Position numbers and translations under genes: made by a program. DNA of 36,190 nucleotides from Deltaproteobacteria bacterium. GTDB lineage: Bacteria > Desulfobacterota > GWC2-55-46. The stretch covers positions 1 through 36,190 of the forward strand of contig JACRNO010000046.1 in the NCBI GenBank assembly GCA_016234855.1. The letters are read 5' to 3'. Position 1 is the first letter of the stretch; each line of letters begins with the position of its first letter. The notes beneath the pieces were generated by a model. It was not told where the DNA came from and ran no database searches. It saw nothing but the letters and a program-made list of their open reading frames with translations. Of this stretch, positions 1 to 6,641 are shown piece by piece.

Positions 1-85
1 CCGGGGTGAATGCAATCTTGCCGCGCGGCACGGTAACGCCGTATTTAGCGAGTATCTGCTTTGCCTGGTACTCGTGAATGTTCAT
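1..85 (-). CDS. sucC: Succinyl-CoA synthetase beta subunit, N-terminus only (cut by window edge)
   Basis: Reading the minus strand from 85 gives [17 protein letters not shown] and continues to the window edge. This is the characteristic start of SucC, the ADP-forming succinate-CoA ligase beta subunit (ATP-grasp family). Only 28 codons are visible, so the ORF track missed it. A strong Shine-Dalgarno (GGAGGGG) lies about 6-9 nt upstream of the ATG. The gene follows the fumarate reductase flavoprotein gene in the same direction, so it extends the pathway from succinate to succinyl-CoA. Family recognition rests on the N-terminal signature alone, but that signature is highly conserved. Confidence 0.88.
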   Translation of the reverse strand, partial: MNIHEYQAKQILAKYGVTVPRGKIAFTP

Positions 86-181
86 GTAGAAGGCCCCTCC
101 AATCGGTTTTTACGGGTTTTTTCCACCAGAAGTTATACTAAAAAACAAGGCTCTATGCAAGGACGTTTTAAAAACAGTACG

Positions 182-289
182 ACTTGGGAGGTGGGGGGTG
201 GGAGGTGGGTGGTAAGAAGCAGGGGGGAGGAGGTAGCAGATTGGTGCTATGAGACTACTTCCCACATCCCACTCCCTGCCTCCCACCTA
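182..289. repeat. G-rich/C-rich inverted repeat with G-quadruplex potential
   Basis: The 211-bp gap between sucC and the flavoprotein gene holds a G-rich tract (GGGAGGTGGGGGGTGGGAGG...) at 182-215. It is followed by a C-rich near-complement (CCCACATCCCACTCCCTGCC...) at 257-289. Each strand has at least four runs of three or more Gs within about 30 nt. The transcript of the operon (minus strand) would carry the G-rich form of the right arm. The region could fold as a hairpin or as G-quadruplexes. No gene is present; the 74-400 plus-strand ORF simply reads through this repeat. Confidence 0.7.
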
Positions 290-296
290 ACAAACC

Positions 297-1952
297 CTAT
301 CCCCACTGGCGCGCGCGGACATGGTCCGGCGCATAGTTCGGAAGGAGCAGAGGCGCGACTACCGCGTCCTTTATACCGGCCGCGTCAAGCTCGCGGTTGA
401 AGGCGTCTACATGACCGAGCGTCAGCTTGGCAGAAGGCTTTGCCGACTTGGCGTATTCAGCGGCGTACAGGCCCGCCCTCCTGCCGAAGACAAGGACGTC
501 GAGGAGCGAGTTGCCCATGAGGCGGTTCCTGCCGTGCACCCCGCCAGTGACCTCTCCGGCGCTGTAGAGGCCCGGAATCGTGGTTTCGGACCTCTCATTG
601 ATGCCTATGCCGCCGTTCTGATAATGGAGCGTCGGATAGATGAGCATCGGCAGCTTGCTGATGTCGATATCGTAACGCTTGAACTGGATATACTTGGCCG
701 GAAGCTCCTTTCTGACCGTGCCCTCGCCGTGAAGCGCGTCTATCATGGGGGAATCGAGCCATACGCCGTATCTGCCGGTGGGCGTTACCACGCCCTTGCC
801 GATGCCGATATCAAGGCATTCCCTGATGATGCAGGCCGACTCGACGTCGCGCGGCTCAAGCGGGAAGCAGAACTGCTCGCCCGCCGTATTGAGTATCTGC
901 GCCCCGAGGCCGCGCACCTTCTCGGTGATAAGGAGCCCGACGTTCTGCTCCGGGTATATCGCGCCGGTCGGATGGTACTGGGTAGAGTCCATGTCAACCA
1001 ACTTGACCCCGGCCCTGTAGGCCATGACCACGCCGTCGGCGGTCGCGCCGTAATGATTGGTCGTTGGAAAACCCTGTATGTGCAGCCTGCCGAAGCCGCC
1101 CGTTGCAATAACCACGGCCTTTGCGTGGACTACATAATACTCTTTGGTCTCAAGGTTATAGAGTACCGCGCCGCCTGCGCGGCCGTTGGAGTCGAGTATC
1201 AGCTCGACCGCCGGGGCGAACTCAAGAACCTTTATCTTATCAGGCCTGTTGCGCACCTCGTCCTTCAACACGCGCATTATCTCCGCGCCGGTCATGTCTC
1301 CGGCCGAATGCATGCGCTTACGGGAGGTGCCGCCGCCGTGCCTGACCATCATCCTGCCGTCCGGGTGCTTGTCGAACATCATCCCGAGACGCTCAAGCCA
1401 GTGGATGATAACCGGCGCATCGTTCGTAAGCGCGGCAACGAGGTCCGGCTGGTTGGAAAAATGCCCGCCGCCGATTACGTCAAGATAATGGTAGTACGGC
1501 GAATCGCCCTCCTGGTCGGCGCCCTGTATACCGCCCTCGGCCATGACGGTGTTGGAATCGCCGTGACGGAGCTTCGTTGACATAAGGACGTCGAGACCGG
1601 CCTCCTGAGCCACGAGCGCGGCTGCCGCGCCCGCGCCGCCCGCGCCTATGACGAGAAGGTCGGTAGTGTAATCAGCCTTTGAAAGGTCAATAGAAGCCGG
1701 GTTGAGCCTTGAGCGCGACTCAAGCACGGTGGAGACCTCTTCGGGCAGTACCGCGCCCTTGTTCGGGCCGACGTTAACCGCCCGCCTGCCGTCGCTCTTG
1801 TAGTCGGGATGGTATTTGCGCAGCCACTCCTTGCGCTCGTCCATGGTAAGGGCCGGAAAATGCTCGCCCCGGCGCGCCTTCTCAAGACGGGCCGCCCTCG
1901 TGGCCTCGACGTTTTTTATAATTTCCATCAACTGCGGCGTATATCCGCTCAT
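297..1952 (-). CDS. tfrA: Fumarate reductase / succinate dehydrogenase flavoprotein, soluble TfrA-like
   Basis: This 551-aa flavoprotein of the SdhA/FrdA/NadB superfamily should interconvert fumarate and succinate in the cytoplasm. A dinucleotide-binding motif (VIGAGGAGAA) lies near residues 101-110. The stretch GDSNTVMAEGG near 131-141 corresponds to the FAD-attachment loop, with Asn134 where membrane FRD/SDH have the covalent His. Catalytic elements are visible: QYHPTGA, TEKVRGLGA, LHYQNGG and HGRNRLMGNSLLD. An extra ~95-residue N-terminal extension precedes the FAD domain. The ATG has a GGAG eight nt upstream. The partner Fe-S subunit (2822-3610) is separated from it by a hicBA cassette and an orphan ORF. 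The non-covalent FAD is typical of thiol:fumarate reductase and L-aspartate oxidase. NadB is less likely because the gene sits with TfrB, Flx and Hdr genes. The symbol is by analogy. Confidence 0.87.
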   Translation of the reverse strand: MSGYTPQLMEIIKNVEATRAARLEKARRGEHFPALTMDERKEWLRKYHPDYKSDGRRAVNVGPNKGAVLPEEVSTVLESRSRLNPASIDLSKADYTTDLLVIGAGGAGAAAALVAQEAGLDVLMSTKLRHGDSNTVMAEGGIQGADQEGDSPYYHYLDVIGGGHFSNQPDLVAALTNDAPVIIHWLERLGMMFDKHPDGRMMVRHGGGTSRKRMHSAGDMTGAEIMRVLKDEVRNRPDKIKVLEFAPAVELILDSNGRAGGAVLYNLETKEYYVVHAKAVVIATGGFGRLHIQGFPTTNHYGATADGVVMAYRAGVKLVDMDSTQYHPTGAIYPEQNVGLLITEKVRGLGAQILNTAGEQFCFPLEPRDVESACIIRECLDIGIGKGVVTPTGRYGVWLDSPMIDALHGEGTVRKELPAKYIQFKRYDIDISKLPMLIYPTLHYQNGGIGINERSETTIPGLYSAGEVTGGVHGRNRLMGNSLLDVLVFGRRAGLYAAEYAKSAKPSAKLTLGHVDAFNRELDAAGIKDAVVAPLLLPNYAPDHVRARQWG

Positions 1953-1996
1953 AATATATTCTCCGTGCGCTTCAATGTTCAGCTTCCGCTACTTGC

Positions 1997-2287
1997 TTAT
2001 TCCATTACTTTCTGCTTTTTTAATGCTTTTGTATATTCAAGCGACTTGCCTAACGTTCCACGACGTATGGTTATTCTATCATGATAGGAACGCGCAAGGA
2101 TTATTTCATAGTTACACAAATCATCAATGCGCTCTAATCTCTTAAAGTCCTTACTGTCAAAAAGCAATGCGTATCGCTTGCCTTGTTTATCAACAAAACA
2201 CACATTCCCGGTATTTTTAATTAGCGTTAATTTCAGATGCTTCATTACGATATCTCTGTCAGATTCATCCGGTTTTAGATTTGTCAT
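1997..2287 (-). CDS. Hypothetical small protein, possibly antitoxin-like orphan
   Basis: I chose ATG 2287 (MTNLKPDESD, 96 aa) because it follows a near-perfect Shine-Dalgarno (AAAGGAGG, 4-5 nt spacing). The longer ORF start at 2317 has none. The middle reads VCFVDKQGKRYALLFDSKDFKRLERIDDL, faintly like the 'reuse-of-name' segment of Phd/YefM antitoxins, but I cannot assign a family. The gene is visibly more AT-rich than its neighbours (many AAA/TTT codons), has no partner toxin next to it, and sits between tfrA and hicA inside an otherwise metabolic operon. Acquisition together with the hicBA cassette is plausible. Function unknown. Confidence 0.6.
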   Translation of the reverse strand: MTNLKPDESDRDIVMKHLKLTLIKNTGNVCFVDKQGKRYALLFDSKDFKRLERIDDLCNYEIILARSYHDRITIRRGTLGKSLEYTKALKKQKVME

Positions 2288-2324
2288 CAAGCCTCCTTTA
2301 CTCAAGCCGTATTTCATACAGAAC

Positions 2325-2564
2325 TTACTTGCGCCTTAATTCCTCAAACTCACCCATCGTGATGCCGGCGGCTGACAGTATCGCCTTCAGTGTGCGCCGC
2401 TTGATAACCTTGCCGGCATGAACCGGGACGTTCGTCCTTTTCCTGTCCGATTCCCTGTAATATATCGCGTGGCTGGTTCCCGATTGTCTCTTAAAGAGAA
2501 AACCGGCTTTCTTAAGAATCCTTATGACCTCAGCCGAAGTCGCCGCCGGGAACCTCTTGCTCAT
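2325..2564 (-). CDS. hicA: HicA-type mRNA interferase toxin
   Basis: The ORF track extends far upstream, but the true start is ATG 2564 (MSKRFPAATSAEVIRILKKAGF), giving 79 aa, the usual HicA length. Family features are visible: the N-terminal 'S..EVIRILKKAGF' helix, the GTSHAIY segment carrying the catalytic His, and the VPVHAGKVIKRRTLKAILSAAGIT tail. HicA is a dsRBD-like ribonuclease that degrades mRNA when free of HicB. The start overlaps the hicB stop as ATGA (2561-2564), so the pair is translationally coupled, antitoxin first. It lies between the two fumarate reductase subunit genes, an unusual location for a toxin-antitoxin module. Confidence 0.92.
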   Translation of the reverse strand: MSKRFPAATSAEVIRILKKAGFLFKRQSGTSHAIYYRESDRKRTNVPVHAGKVIKRRTLKAILSAAGITMGEFEELRRK

Positions 2565-2794
2565 ATCGCAACTTTCAGGGTTGTGACAGTGACATGGTCG
2601 TCCGGGACCGGTTCCTTCTCTGCCTTGTAATCCTCGATAAAGGCGTCTATGGCGCTCTTCATCTCCTTGAGCGTCTCCTCGTAGGTCTCGGCTTGGACAT
2701 GACATCCCGGCAATGCAGGACACATGGCAAAATAGCCGCCCTCATCGCAAGGTTCGATTACAACCGTAAAGCTGTGTTCTTTTTTTCTAGCCAT
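2561..2794 (-). CDS. hicB: HicB-type antitoxin
   Basis: This 77-aa protein shows the HicB partial RNase H-like fold: FTVVIEPCDEGGYFAMCPALPGCHVQAETYEETLKEMKSAIDAFIEDYK. The CPALPGC and TYEE..L..... segments are diagnostic. The C-terminus is short (VPDDHVTVTTLKVAI) with no obvious added DNA-binding domain. HicB neutralises HicA by direct binding. A strong GGAGG lies six nt before the ATG. The gene overlaps hicA by four bases. The composition is closer to the host than that of the other two inserted cassettes, so its arrival may be older. Confidence 0.93.
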   Translation of the reverse strand: MARKKEHSFTVVIEPCDEGGYFAMCPALPGCHVQAETYEETLKEMKSAIDAFIEDYKAEKEPVPDDHVTVTTLKVAI

Positions 2795-2821
2795 AAGAAG
2801 CCTCCGTCATCTGCGCGCCAT

Positions 2822-3610
2822 CTACAGCTTCGTCGTGTCCTTGGGCATCCACTTCCCGCTCTCGGCCAGGTCAGGCTCACGCTCGCGCTCGACGTAGAGC
2901 TTCTTGACGTCCTCTTCCTTCATGGTGAGGAGTTCCTTATGCATCTTCTCGTACTTGCCGCTCCTGACCTCTTCAACGCGCTTTGCAAGATGGGCGGCCG
3001 GAGGGAGTATATACCTGCCGAAGAGGCGCCTGACGAACATAGCGGCCGTGAACTGGGATATCTGAGCAGGACAGCGCGAGGCGCAAAGACCGCACATGAC
3101 GCAGTCGAAGCTCTTGTGCGCCGCGCCCTTCAGGTCGCCGCGCTTCATGAGCGCTATATAGTCCATGACGTCTATGTCCATCGGACAGGTGCGCGTGCAC
3201 GTGCCGCAGCCCACGCACTTGAAGACCTCGGGGTAGATGGCGCGCAACTCCTCGTGCGGGTCGCCGGTAATCTTCTCAAGGTCGTAATCCGGCCTGTTGG
3301 ACGGGAAGAACGGCAGCTGCATGATGACCATGTTCGGCTCGGCAACGGTCTGGCACGCAAGACCGGAACGGAGCCTGTAGTCGCCGAGAAAACGGTAGAA
3401 GGTGCCGCACGCCCCGCAGATGCCGCCCCTGCACCCGCAGCCGCGCACATACGCATAACCCGCGTACTCGACGGCCTTCATGATGGTGAGCGTCTCCGGG
3501 ACGATGTACTCTCTGCCCATGATGTAGATGGGTATCATCTTCGCGCCTTCGGGCGGAATGGTGCGGTCTCCGGTCGCCAGCGGTTTCAGCGTTTTTTTCT
3601 CGTCTGCCAT
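2822..3610 (-). CDS. tfrB: Fumarate reductase iron-sulfur subunit, TfrB/SdhB-like
   Basis: Start ATG 3610 (MADEKKTLKP, 262 aa) is preferred over the ORF start at 3691 because AGGAG lies upstream and conserved sequence begins soon after. A ferredoxin-like 2Fe-2S domain occupies about residues 25-95 with Cys58, 60, 65, 68 and 86 (RGCGCRGGICGACG). Two 4Fe-4S motifs follow: CVGCGTCTRTCP near 132 and CVMCGLCASRCP near 170. The protein would carry electrons to the TfrA-like flavoprotein. It has no HdrB-like CCG domain at the C-terminus, unlike methanogen TfrB; a separate HdrB is encoded upstream instead. No membrane anchor subunit is encoded nearby, in agreement with a soluble complex. hicBA separates it from tfrA. 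Confidence 0.85.
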   Translation of the reverse strand: MADEKKTLKPLATGDRTIPPEGAKMIPIYIMGREYIVPETLTIMKAVEYAGYAYVRGCGCRGGICGACGTFYRFLGDYRLRSGLACQTVAEPNMVIMQLPFFPSNRPDYDLEKITGDPHEELRAIYPEVFKCVGCGTCTRTCPMDIDVMDYIALMKRGDLKGAAHKSFDCVMCGLCASRCPAQISQFTAAMFVRRLFGRYILPPAAHLAKRVEEVRSGKYEKMHKELLTMKEEDVKKLYVEREREPDLAESGKWMPKDTTKL

Positions 3611-3799
3611 AGCTCCACTCTCCTGCCCTTCTCGGTTACCTGCGCGGCGCATACCCAAATAATGCCGGCTTGCGTCCGTGCCAACCTTCATCTTATATTA
3701 TATTACAATCAAAAACCGTTATAAACAGATTACATTATTTGTTTTTCGCGGCTCAGACCTTCGATCTCGACTTTACAAACGCGCACATGACCATCTTTT

Positions 3800-3822
3800 T
3801 CAGGGCTGAAGCCCTGAGCTAC
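3800..3822. repeat. Palindrome of the GTAGCTCAG family
   Basis: TCAGGGCTGAAGCCCTGAGCTAC is a single half of the compound repeat described at 6529-6603. It lies in the 302-bp gap between flxA and tfrB, which also holds the flxA-tail remnant (3833-3873) and nothing else recognisable. Confidence 0.75.
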
Positions 3823-3832
3823 TGTAGAGCAG

Positions 3833-3873
3833 TTAAAAATCATTGTACAGCTTCTTTACTTCCGCGGCCGTTT
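3833..3873 (-). pseudogene. Remnant of a duplicated flxA 3' end
   Basis: On the minus strand this stretch reads K-T-A-A-E-V-K-K-L-Y-N-D-F-stop. It is nearly identical to the last residues of the neighbouring FlxA-like protein (T-A-A-E-V-K-K-M-Y-N-D-L-stop, ending at 3913). About 80% of bases match over ~40 nt, with differences mainly at third positions. The reading frame upstream is closed by a stop within a few codons. It therefore looks like the surviving tail of a second, diverged copy, left after deletion or recombination. It is too short for the ORF track. Confidence 0.72.
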
Positions 3874-3912
3874 TTTTTACAATTTGCCTGACCCGCCTCA
3901 ACTTCGATATAT

Positions 3913-4746
3913 CTAAAGATCGTTATACATCTTCTTGACTTCGGCAGCCGTATATACCGGCCCTTCCTTACATATATAGACGTCGCCGACGTTGCATCTG
4001 CCGCACTTACCAACCCCGCACTTCATCTTGTTCTCAAGGGTCGTATAGATGCTCTCATCCGTGAAACCGAGCTTGCCGAGCGCGGCGATGACGTATTTTA
4101 TCATTATAGGAGGCCCGCAGGTCACTGCCACCGCGTTCTTGGCGGACGGGGCGGCCTCTTCAAGCACCATGGGCACGAAACCTACCTTGCCCTTCCAATC
4201 CGGCGTCTGTCCGCCTGGATCTACGGCCTGAATAACCCTTACGTCAGTTCTGTCTTCCCAATGCGCAAGCTCGTTCTTGTAGACAAGGTCGGCGACCGTG
4301 CGCGCGCCGTAGACGATGGTTATCCTGCCGAAGTCTTCGCGCCTGTCGAGGCAGTTCCAGATGACGGAACGCACTGGTGGCAGGCCGATGCCCCCGGCTA
4401 TAAAGACGATGTCCTTGCCCTTCCACTCATCAAGAGGGAATGAGTTGCCGTACGGCCCCCGAAAGCCCATGGTGTCGCCGATGGAAAGCTGAGCGAGCCC
4501 GCCGGTGACCCTGCCGCTCTTCCTGAACGTGCATTGGATGTAGCCCTTGCGCGTTGGCGAGGACGCGATGCAGAACGTGGACTCGCCCTGTCCGAATGCA
4601 GAATAGAGGCCGAACTGGCCGGTCTTGAACTCGAACGAGTCCCGCAAGCCCGCGTCCTTGAACACGAGCCTGAAACTGCGCACGTCCGGCGCCTCTTCGT
4701 AGATATCTTCTATTGTCACCAACTGCGGCAGATATATGTTGTTCAT
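3913..4746 (-). CDS. flxA: FAD/NAD(P)H-binding oxidoreductase subunit, FlxA-like
   Basis: This 277-aa protein belongs to the ferredoxin-NADP reductase/dihydroorotate dehydrogenase electron-transfer family, which also includes sulfite reductase subunit B. An FAD-binding barrel occupies roughly 1-100, followed by the nucleotide-binding domain (DIVFIAGGIGLPPVRSVI). A C-terminal Cys cluster, C243-x4-C-x2-C-x7-C (CGVGKCGRCNVGDVYIC), should hold 2Fe-2S. In FlxABCD-HdrABC complexes this subunit is the NAD(P)H entry point. The adjacent 4Fe-4S proteins, FlxD and HdrABC support that role here. The ATG lacks a Shine-Dalgarno and is preceded by a degenerate heptamer array. A fragment of a second copy of its tail lies just downstream. 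Confidence 0.85.
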   Translation of the reverse strand: MNNIYLPQLVTIEDIYEEAPDVRSFRLVFKDAGLRDSFEFKTGQFGLYSAFGQGESTFCIASSPTRKGYIQCTFRKSGRVTGGLAQLSIGDTMGFRGPYGNSFPLDEWKGKDIVFIAGGIGLPPVRSVIWNCLDRREDFGRITIVYGARTVADLVYKNELAHWEDRTDVRVIQAVDPGGQTPDWKGKVGFVPMVLEEAAPSAKNAVAVTCGPPIMIKYVIAALGKLGFTDESIYTTLENKMKCGVGKCGRCNVGDVYICKEGPVYTAAEVKKMYNDL

Positions 4747-4780
4747 AATTGGTTGTCGGTTATTCGGTTATCAGTAATCG
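4747..4780 (-). repeat. Degenerate heptamer array abutting the flxA start
   Basis: On the minus strand the last ~30 nt before the ATG read as units CGATTA, CTGATAA, CCGAATAA, CCGACAA, CC, then AATT-ATG. This is a degenerate CCGATAA tandem array. The same layout occurs before 6426 and 13369. No Shine-Dalgarno is visible in the usual window. Confidence 0.7.
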
Positions 4781-4793
4781 AAAAAAACCTATG

Positions 4794-4930
4794 GAAGCTC
4801 TGATTAATTCCGTTTTTGTCATTTCGAGGAGCGCTTTTGCGACGAGAAATCTTGTAACTGTTGATTTTCCTCAGCATAAGATTTCTCGCTGCGCTCGAAA
4901 TGACACTTCAGTATAATTAATCAGAGCTTC
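4794..4930. repeat. 137-bp palindromic (MITE-like) element
   Basis: The left arm starts GAAGCTCTGATTAATT and the right arm ends AATTAATCAGAGCTTC. Inner arms GTCATTTCGAG...GAGAAATCTT and AAGATTTCTCG...CGAAATGAC extend the imperfect inverted repeat to about 50 bp per side. It lies just 3' of the nuclease-like gene (stop at 4946) and upstream of flxA. A second, interrupted copy is at 12131-12346. No protein is encoded. Confidence 0.82.
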
Positions 4931-4945
4931 TCTATATTCTTACGC

Positions 4946-5368
4946 TCAACTATTCGCTTCTAAAAAACGATCCATGGTTTTATTCTTTAAGTTACCGCCA
5001 CTAAAGCGATAAGATTCTTTTTTTATTAAATACCCACTCTTAATCTCTTCACGCGGGATTTTATATCTTGTAATTGTCTTGATGTCCTCTGTCTCCCTAT
5101 ATTTCTTAATATTACAGACTACAAAAAGAAAATCTGCTTTCAGAGGGAATTCCTTGCTAAAATCAAAGTTACTTGAACACGCATCTGGTATGCCACGTTC
5201 TCTTTGGGAGCCTTTCACTTCATAAGTTTCTTTCTTCCCGTTCCTAAAAGTCACTTCATAATCATAGCCAACGCCTTTTTTGCTGACGTCTTCAAAACAT
5301 CCACCATTGTCCTTAACCCATATCTCGAAAAAAATGAGTGCCATTTTTTCTGTGCGCATTTTTTCCAT
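4946..5368 (-). CDS. DUF3883-like (PD-(D/E)XK-type) nuclease-related protein
   Basis: ATG 5368 (MEKMRTEKMALIFFEIW, 140 aa) is chosen because AGAGGA precedes it by five nt. The ORF-track start lies inside the upstream gene. The segment GYDYEVTFRNGKKETYEVKGS matches the pattern of DUF3883 / 'NO VEIN' C-terminal domains, where D, E and K of a D-x-n-(E/V)-V-K core form a restriction-endonuclease-like site. No helicase or methylase is fused or adjacent. The gene is much more AT-rich than the flanking operon genes, lies between the two Flx-like genes and is followed by a palindromic element, all signs of acquisition. The activity is not known. A role in defence is inference. Confidence 0.62.
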   Translation of the reverse strand: MEKMRTEKMALIFFEIWVKDNGGCFEDVSKKGVGYDYEVTFRNGKKETYEVKGSQRERGIPDACSSNFDFSKEFPLKADFLFVVCNIKKYRETEDIKTITRYKIPREEIKSGYLIKKESYRFSGGNLKNKTMDRFLEANS

Positions 5369-5409
5369 TTGTTTCCTCTGATAACGAATTGTTGTTAAGC
5401 GCGTTCGTA

Positions 5410-6426
5410 TTACTTTGACAATGCCTCCATCGCCTCGGTTATATCCAGCCTTACGGGACATACGCGTATACACCTTCCGCACCCGACGCATCCCGTTGAC
5501 TTGAACTTCTCAGGATAGAAGTTGAACTTGCACATGAAGCGGTTGCGCCATCTCTTCCACTGCACGTCCCTTGGATTGTGCCCGCTCGCGTGCAGGGTGA
5601 ACATGTCAATCTGGCAGGCGTCCCAGTTCTTGCGCCGCTCTCCCTCGAAGGCCGTGCCCTCGTCTATGATATCGAAGCAATGGCAGGTCGGGCAGACGTA
5701 CGTGCACGCGCCGCAACCGATGCATTTGCGCGTCAGCTCGGCCCATATCGGGTCTTCGTAATGGCCCCGGTCTTTCAACCGGCCGCCTATCCTCGCAAGG
5801 TCGATGCCTTCTATCGGAGCCGGGTTATAAAGCGTGACCGCATCCGTGTCCGCCGATTGAGCGCCAAAGACAACCTCGTGCGCCGCGACAAAGGCCTTGC
5901 CTTTGTCCGTCACGCTATGGACGAGCCAGCCGCCCTTTGTAGTCTCGTAGAGCATGATGTCGGAGCCTGCCACGGATTCAGGCGACAGGCCGACGGTAGT
6001 GCAAAAACATGCGTCGTCGCCATTCGTGCAGGCAACGGAGATGACCACCGTCTTGTCCTCGCGCTTGGTGTAGAACTCGTCAACAAAGTCCCATGTAAAG
6101 ACCGAACGGAGCGACGCGACCGATGCCGCCTCGCACGGACGGCCGCCGAAGACCACGGTATCAACGGCCTTGACATCCCTTGCGCGAAGCTCTACCCCGT
6201 CCTTACGGATACTGAAGTCGGCCACGACCTCGGTCTGCGGGAAGAGAAACTCCTTAAAAGAGTTGCGCGCGAGTATGTAGCCGGTCGCAACCTCGTCCGC
6301 CGTTATAACCTCTTTAAAAACGGTCTGACGCGCCACGGTCGCGGGCGCAATAAACCTGCCGCCCTTGCCAATAACGGAAGAGATGAGTTTCGCAAGCCCG
6401 TCTTTATCTAAGTATCTATCTGCCAT
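5410..6426 (-). CDS. 4Fe-4S oxidoreductase subunit, FlxB / anaerobic sulfite reductase A-like
   Basis: This 338-aa soluble protein has a ~220-residue N-terminal domain of the AsrA/hydrogenase beta-like type (ADRYLDKDGLAKLISSVIG... FIAPA). Two C-terminal 4Fe-4S motifs follow: CIGCGACTYVCPTCHCFD and GCVGCGRCIRVCPVRLD. Family members pair with an FAD/NAD(P)H subunit like the neighbour flxA and relay electrons. In Flx-Hdr clusters this corresponds to one of the two Fe-S subunits; assigning B rather than C is uncertain. The ATG at 6426 lacks a Shine-Dalgarno and is preceded by the heptamer array. A nuclease-like cassette separates it from flxA. Confidence 0.8.
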   Translation of the reverse strand: MADRYLDKDGLAKLISSVIGKGGRFIAPATVARQTVFKEVITADEVATGYILARNSFKEFLFPQTEVVADFSIRKDGVELRARDVKAVDTVVFGGRPCEAASVASLRSVFTWDFVDEFYTKREDKTVVISVACTNGDDACFCTTVGLSPESVAGSDIMLYETTKGGWLVHSVTDKGKAFVAAHEVVFGAQSADTDAVTLYNPAPIEGIDLARIGGRLKDRGHYEDPIWAELTRKCIGCGACTYVCPTCHCFDIIDEGTAFEGERRKNWDACQIDMFTLHASGHNPRDVQWKRWRNRFMCKFNFYPEKFKSTGCVGCGRCIRVCPVRLDITEAMEALSK

Positions 6427-6463
6427 AAATGGTTATCGGTTGCCTGTTATCGATTATCGGTAA
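6427..6463 (-). repeat. Degenerate heptamer array abutting a start codon
   Basis: Minus-strand units are CCGATAA, TCGATAA, CAGGCAA, CCGATAA, CC, then ATTT-ATG of the Fe-S gene ending at 5410. The layout and spacing match the arrays before flxA and before fumarase beta. No Shine-Dalgarno is present. Confidence 0.72.
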
Positions 6464-6528
6464 ATACGTAAGCCGGAATTCCTTGTCCCTGTAGCGCAGA
6501 CCAACTTGTATTTTGGCGGCGAATCTTT

Positions 6529-6603
6529 GTAGCTCAGACCTTCAGGTCTGATTGTTGTCAGCGCCTACGGAAAGGCCATCTCAGGGCTAAAGCCCTGAGC
6601 TAC
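6529..6603. repeat. Compound palindromic repeat (GTAGCTCAG ... CTGAGCTAC)
   Basis: Two palindromes (CAGACCTTCAGGTCTG and TCAGGGCTAAAGCCCTGA) are separated by about 35 bp. They are bounded outside by inverted GTAGCTCAG and CTGAGCTAC. Whole or partial copies recur at 3800, 18817, 23331, 26739, 31157 and 31368. The organisation resembles BIME-type REP doublets. No coding capacity. Confidence 0.8.
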
Positions 6604-6612
6604 TTTCAGGAT

Positions 6613-6641
6613 GATTTGCAACGGCTACGCCGTTGTAAATC
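6613..6641. terminator. Hairpin overlapping the end of the Fe-S gene
   Basis: GATTTGCAACGGC-TAC-GCCGTTGTAAATC forms a 13-bp stem with one mismatch and overlaps the stop codon at 6640-6642. There is no T-run, so attenuation or transcript-end protection is as likely as termination. Confidence 0.45.

Noticed and set aside
74-400. 108-aa plus-strand ORF at the window start
   Set aside because: It reads through the antisense of sucC and the G-rich inverted repeat; the composition (GGGRWVV...) is a repeat artefact.
321-1580. 419-aa plus-strand ORF, and other long antisense ORFs at 2594-3724, 20553-21701, 16476-17006 and 32795-33706
   Set aside because: They lie opposite well-supported genes, have no family motifs, lack Shine-Dalgarno sites and follow from the GC-rich codon pattern of the real strand.
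297-1952. L-aspartate oxidase (NadB)
   Set aside because: It shares the non-covalent FAD loop, but the neighbouring Fe-S subunit and Hdr/Flx genes and the absence of nadA/nadC favour fumarate reductase.
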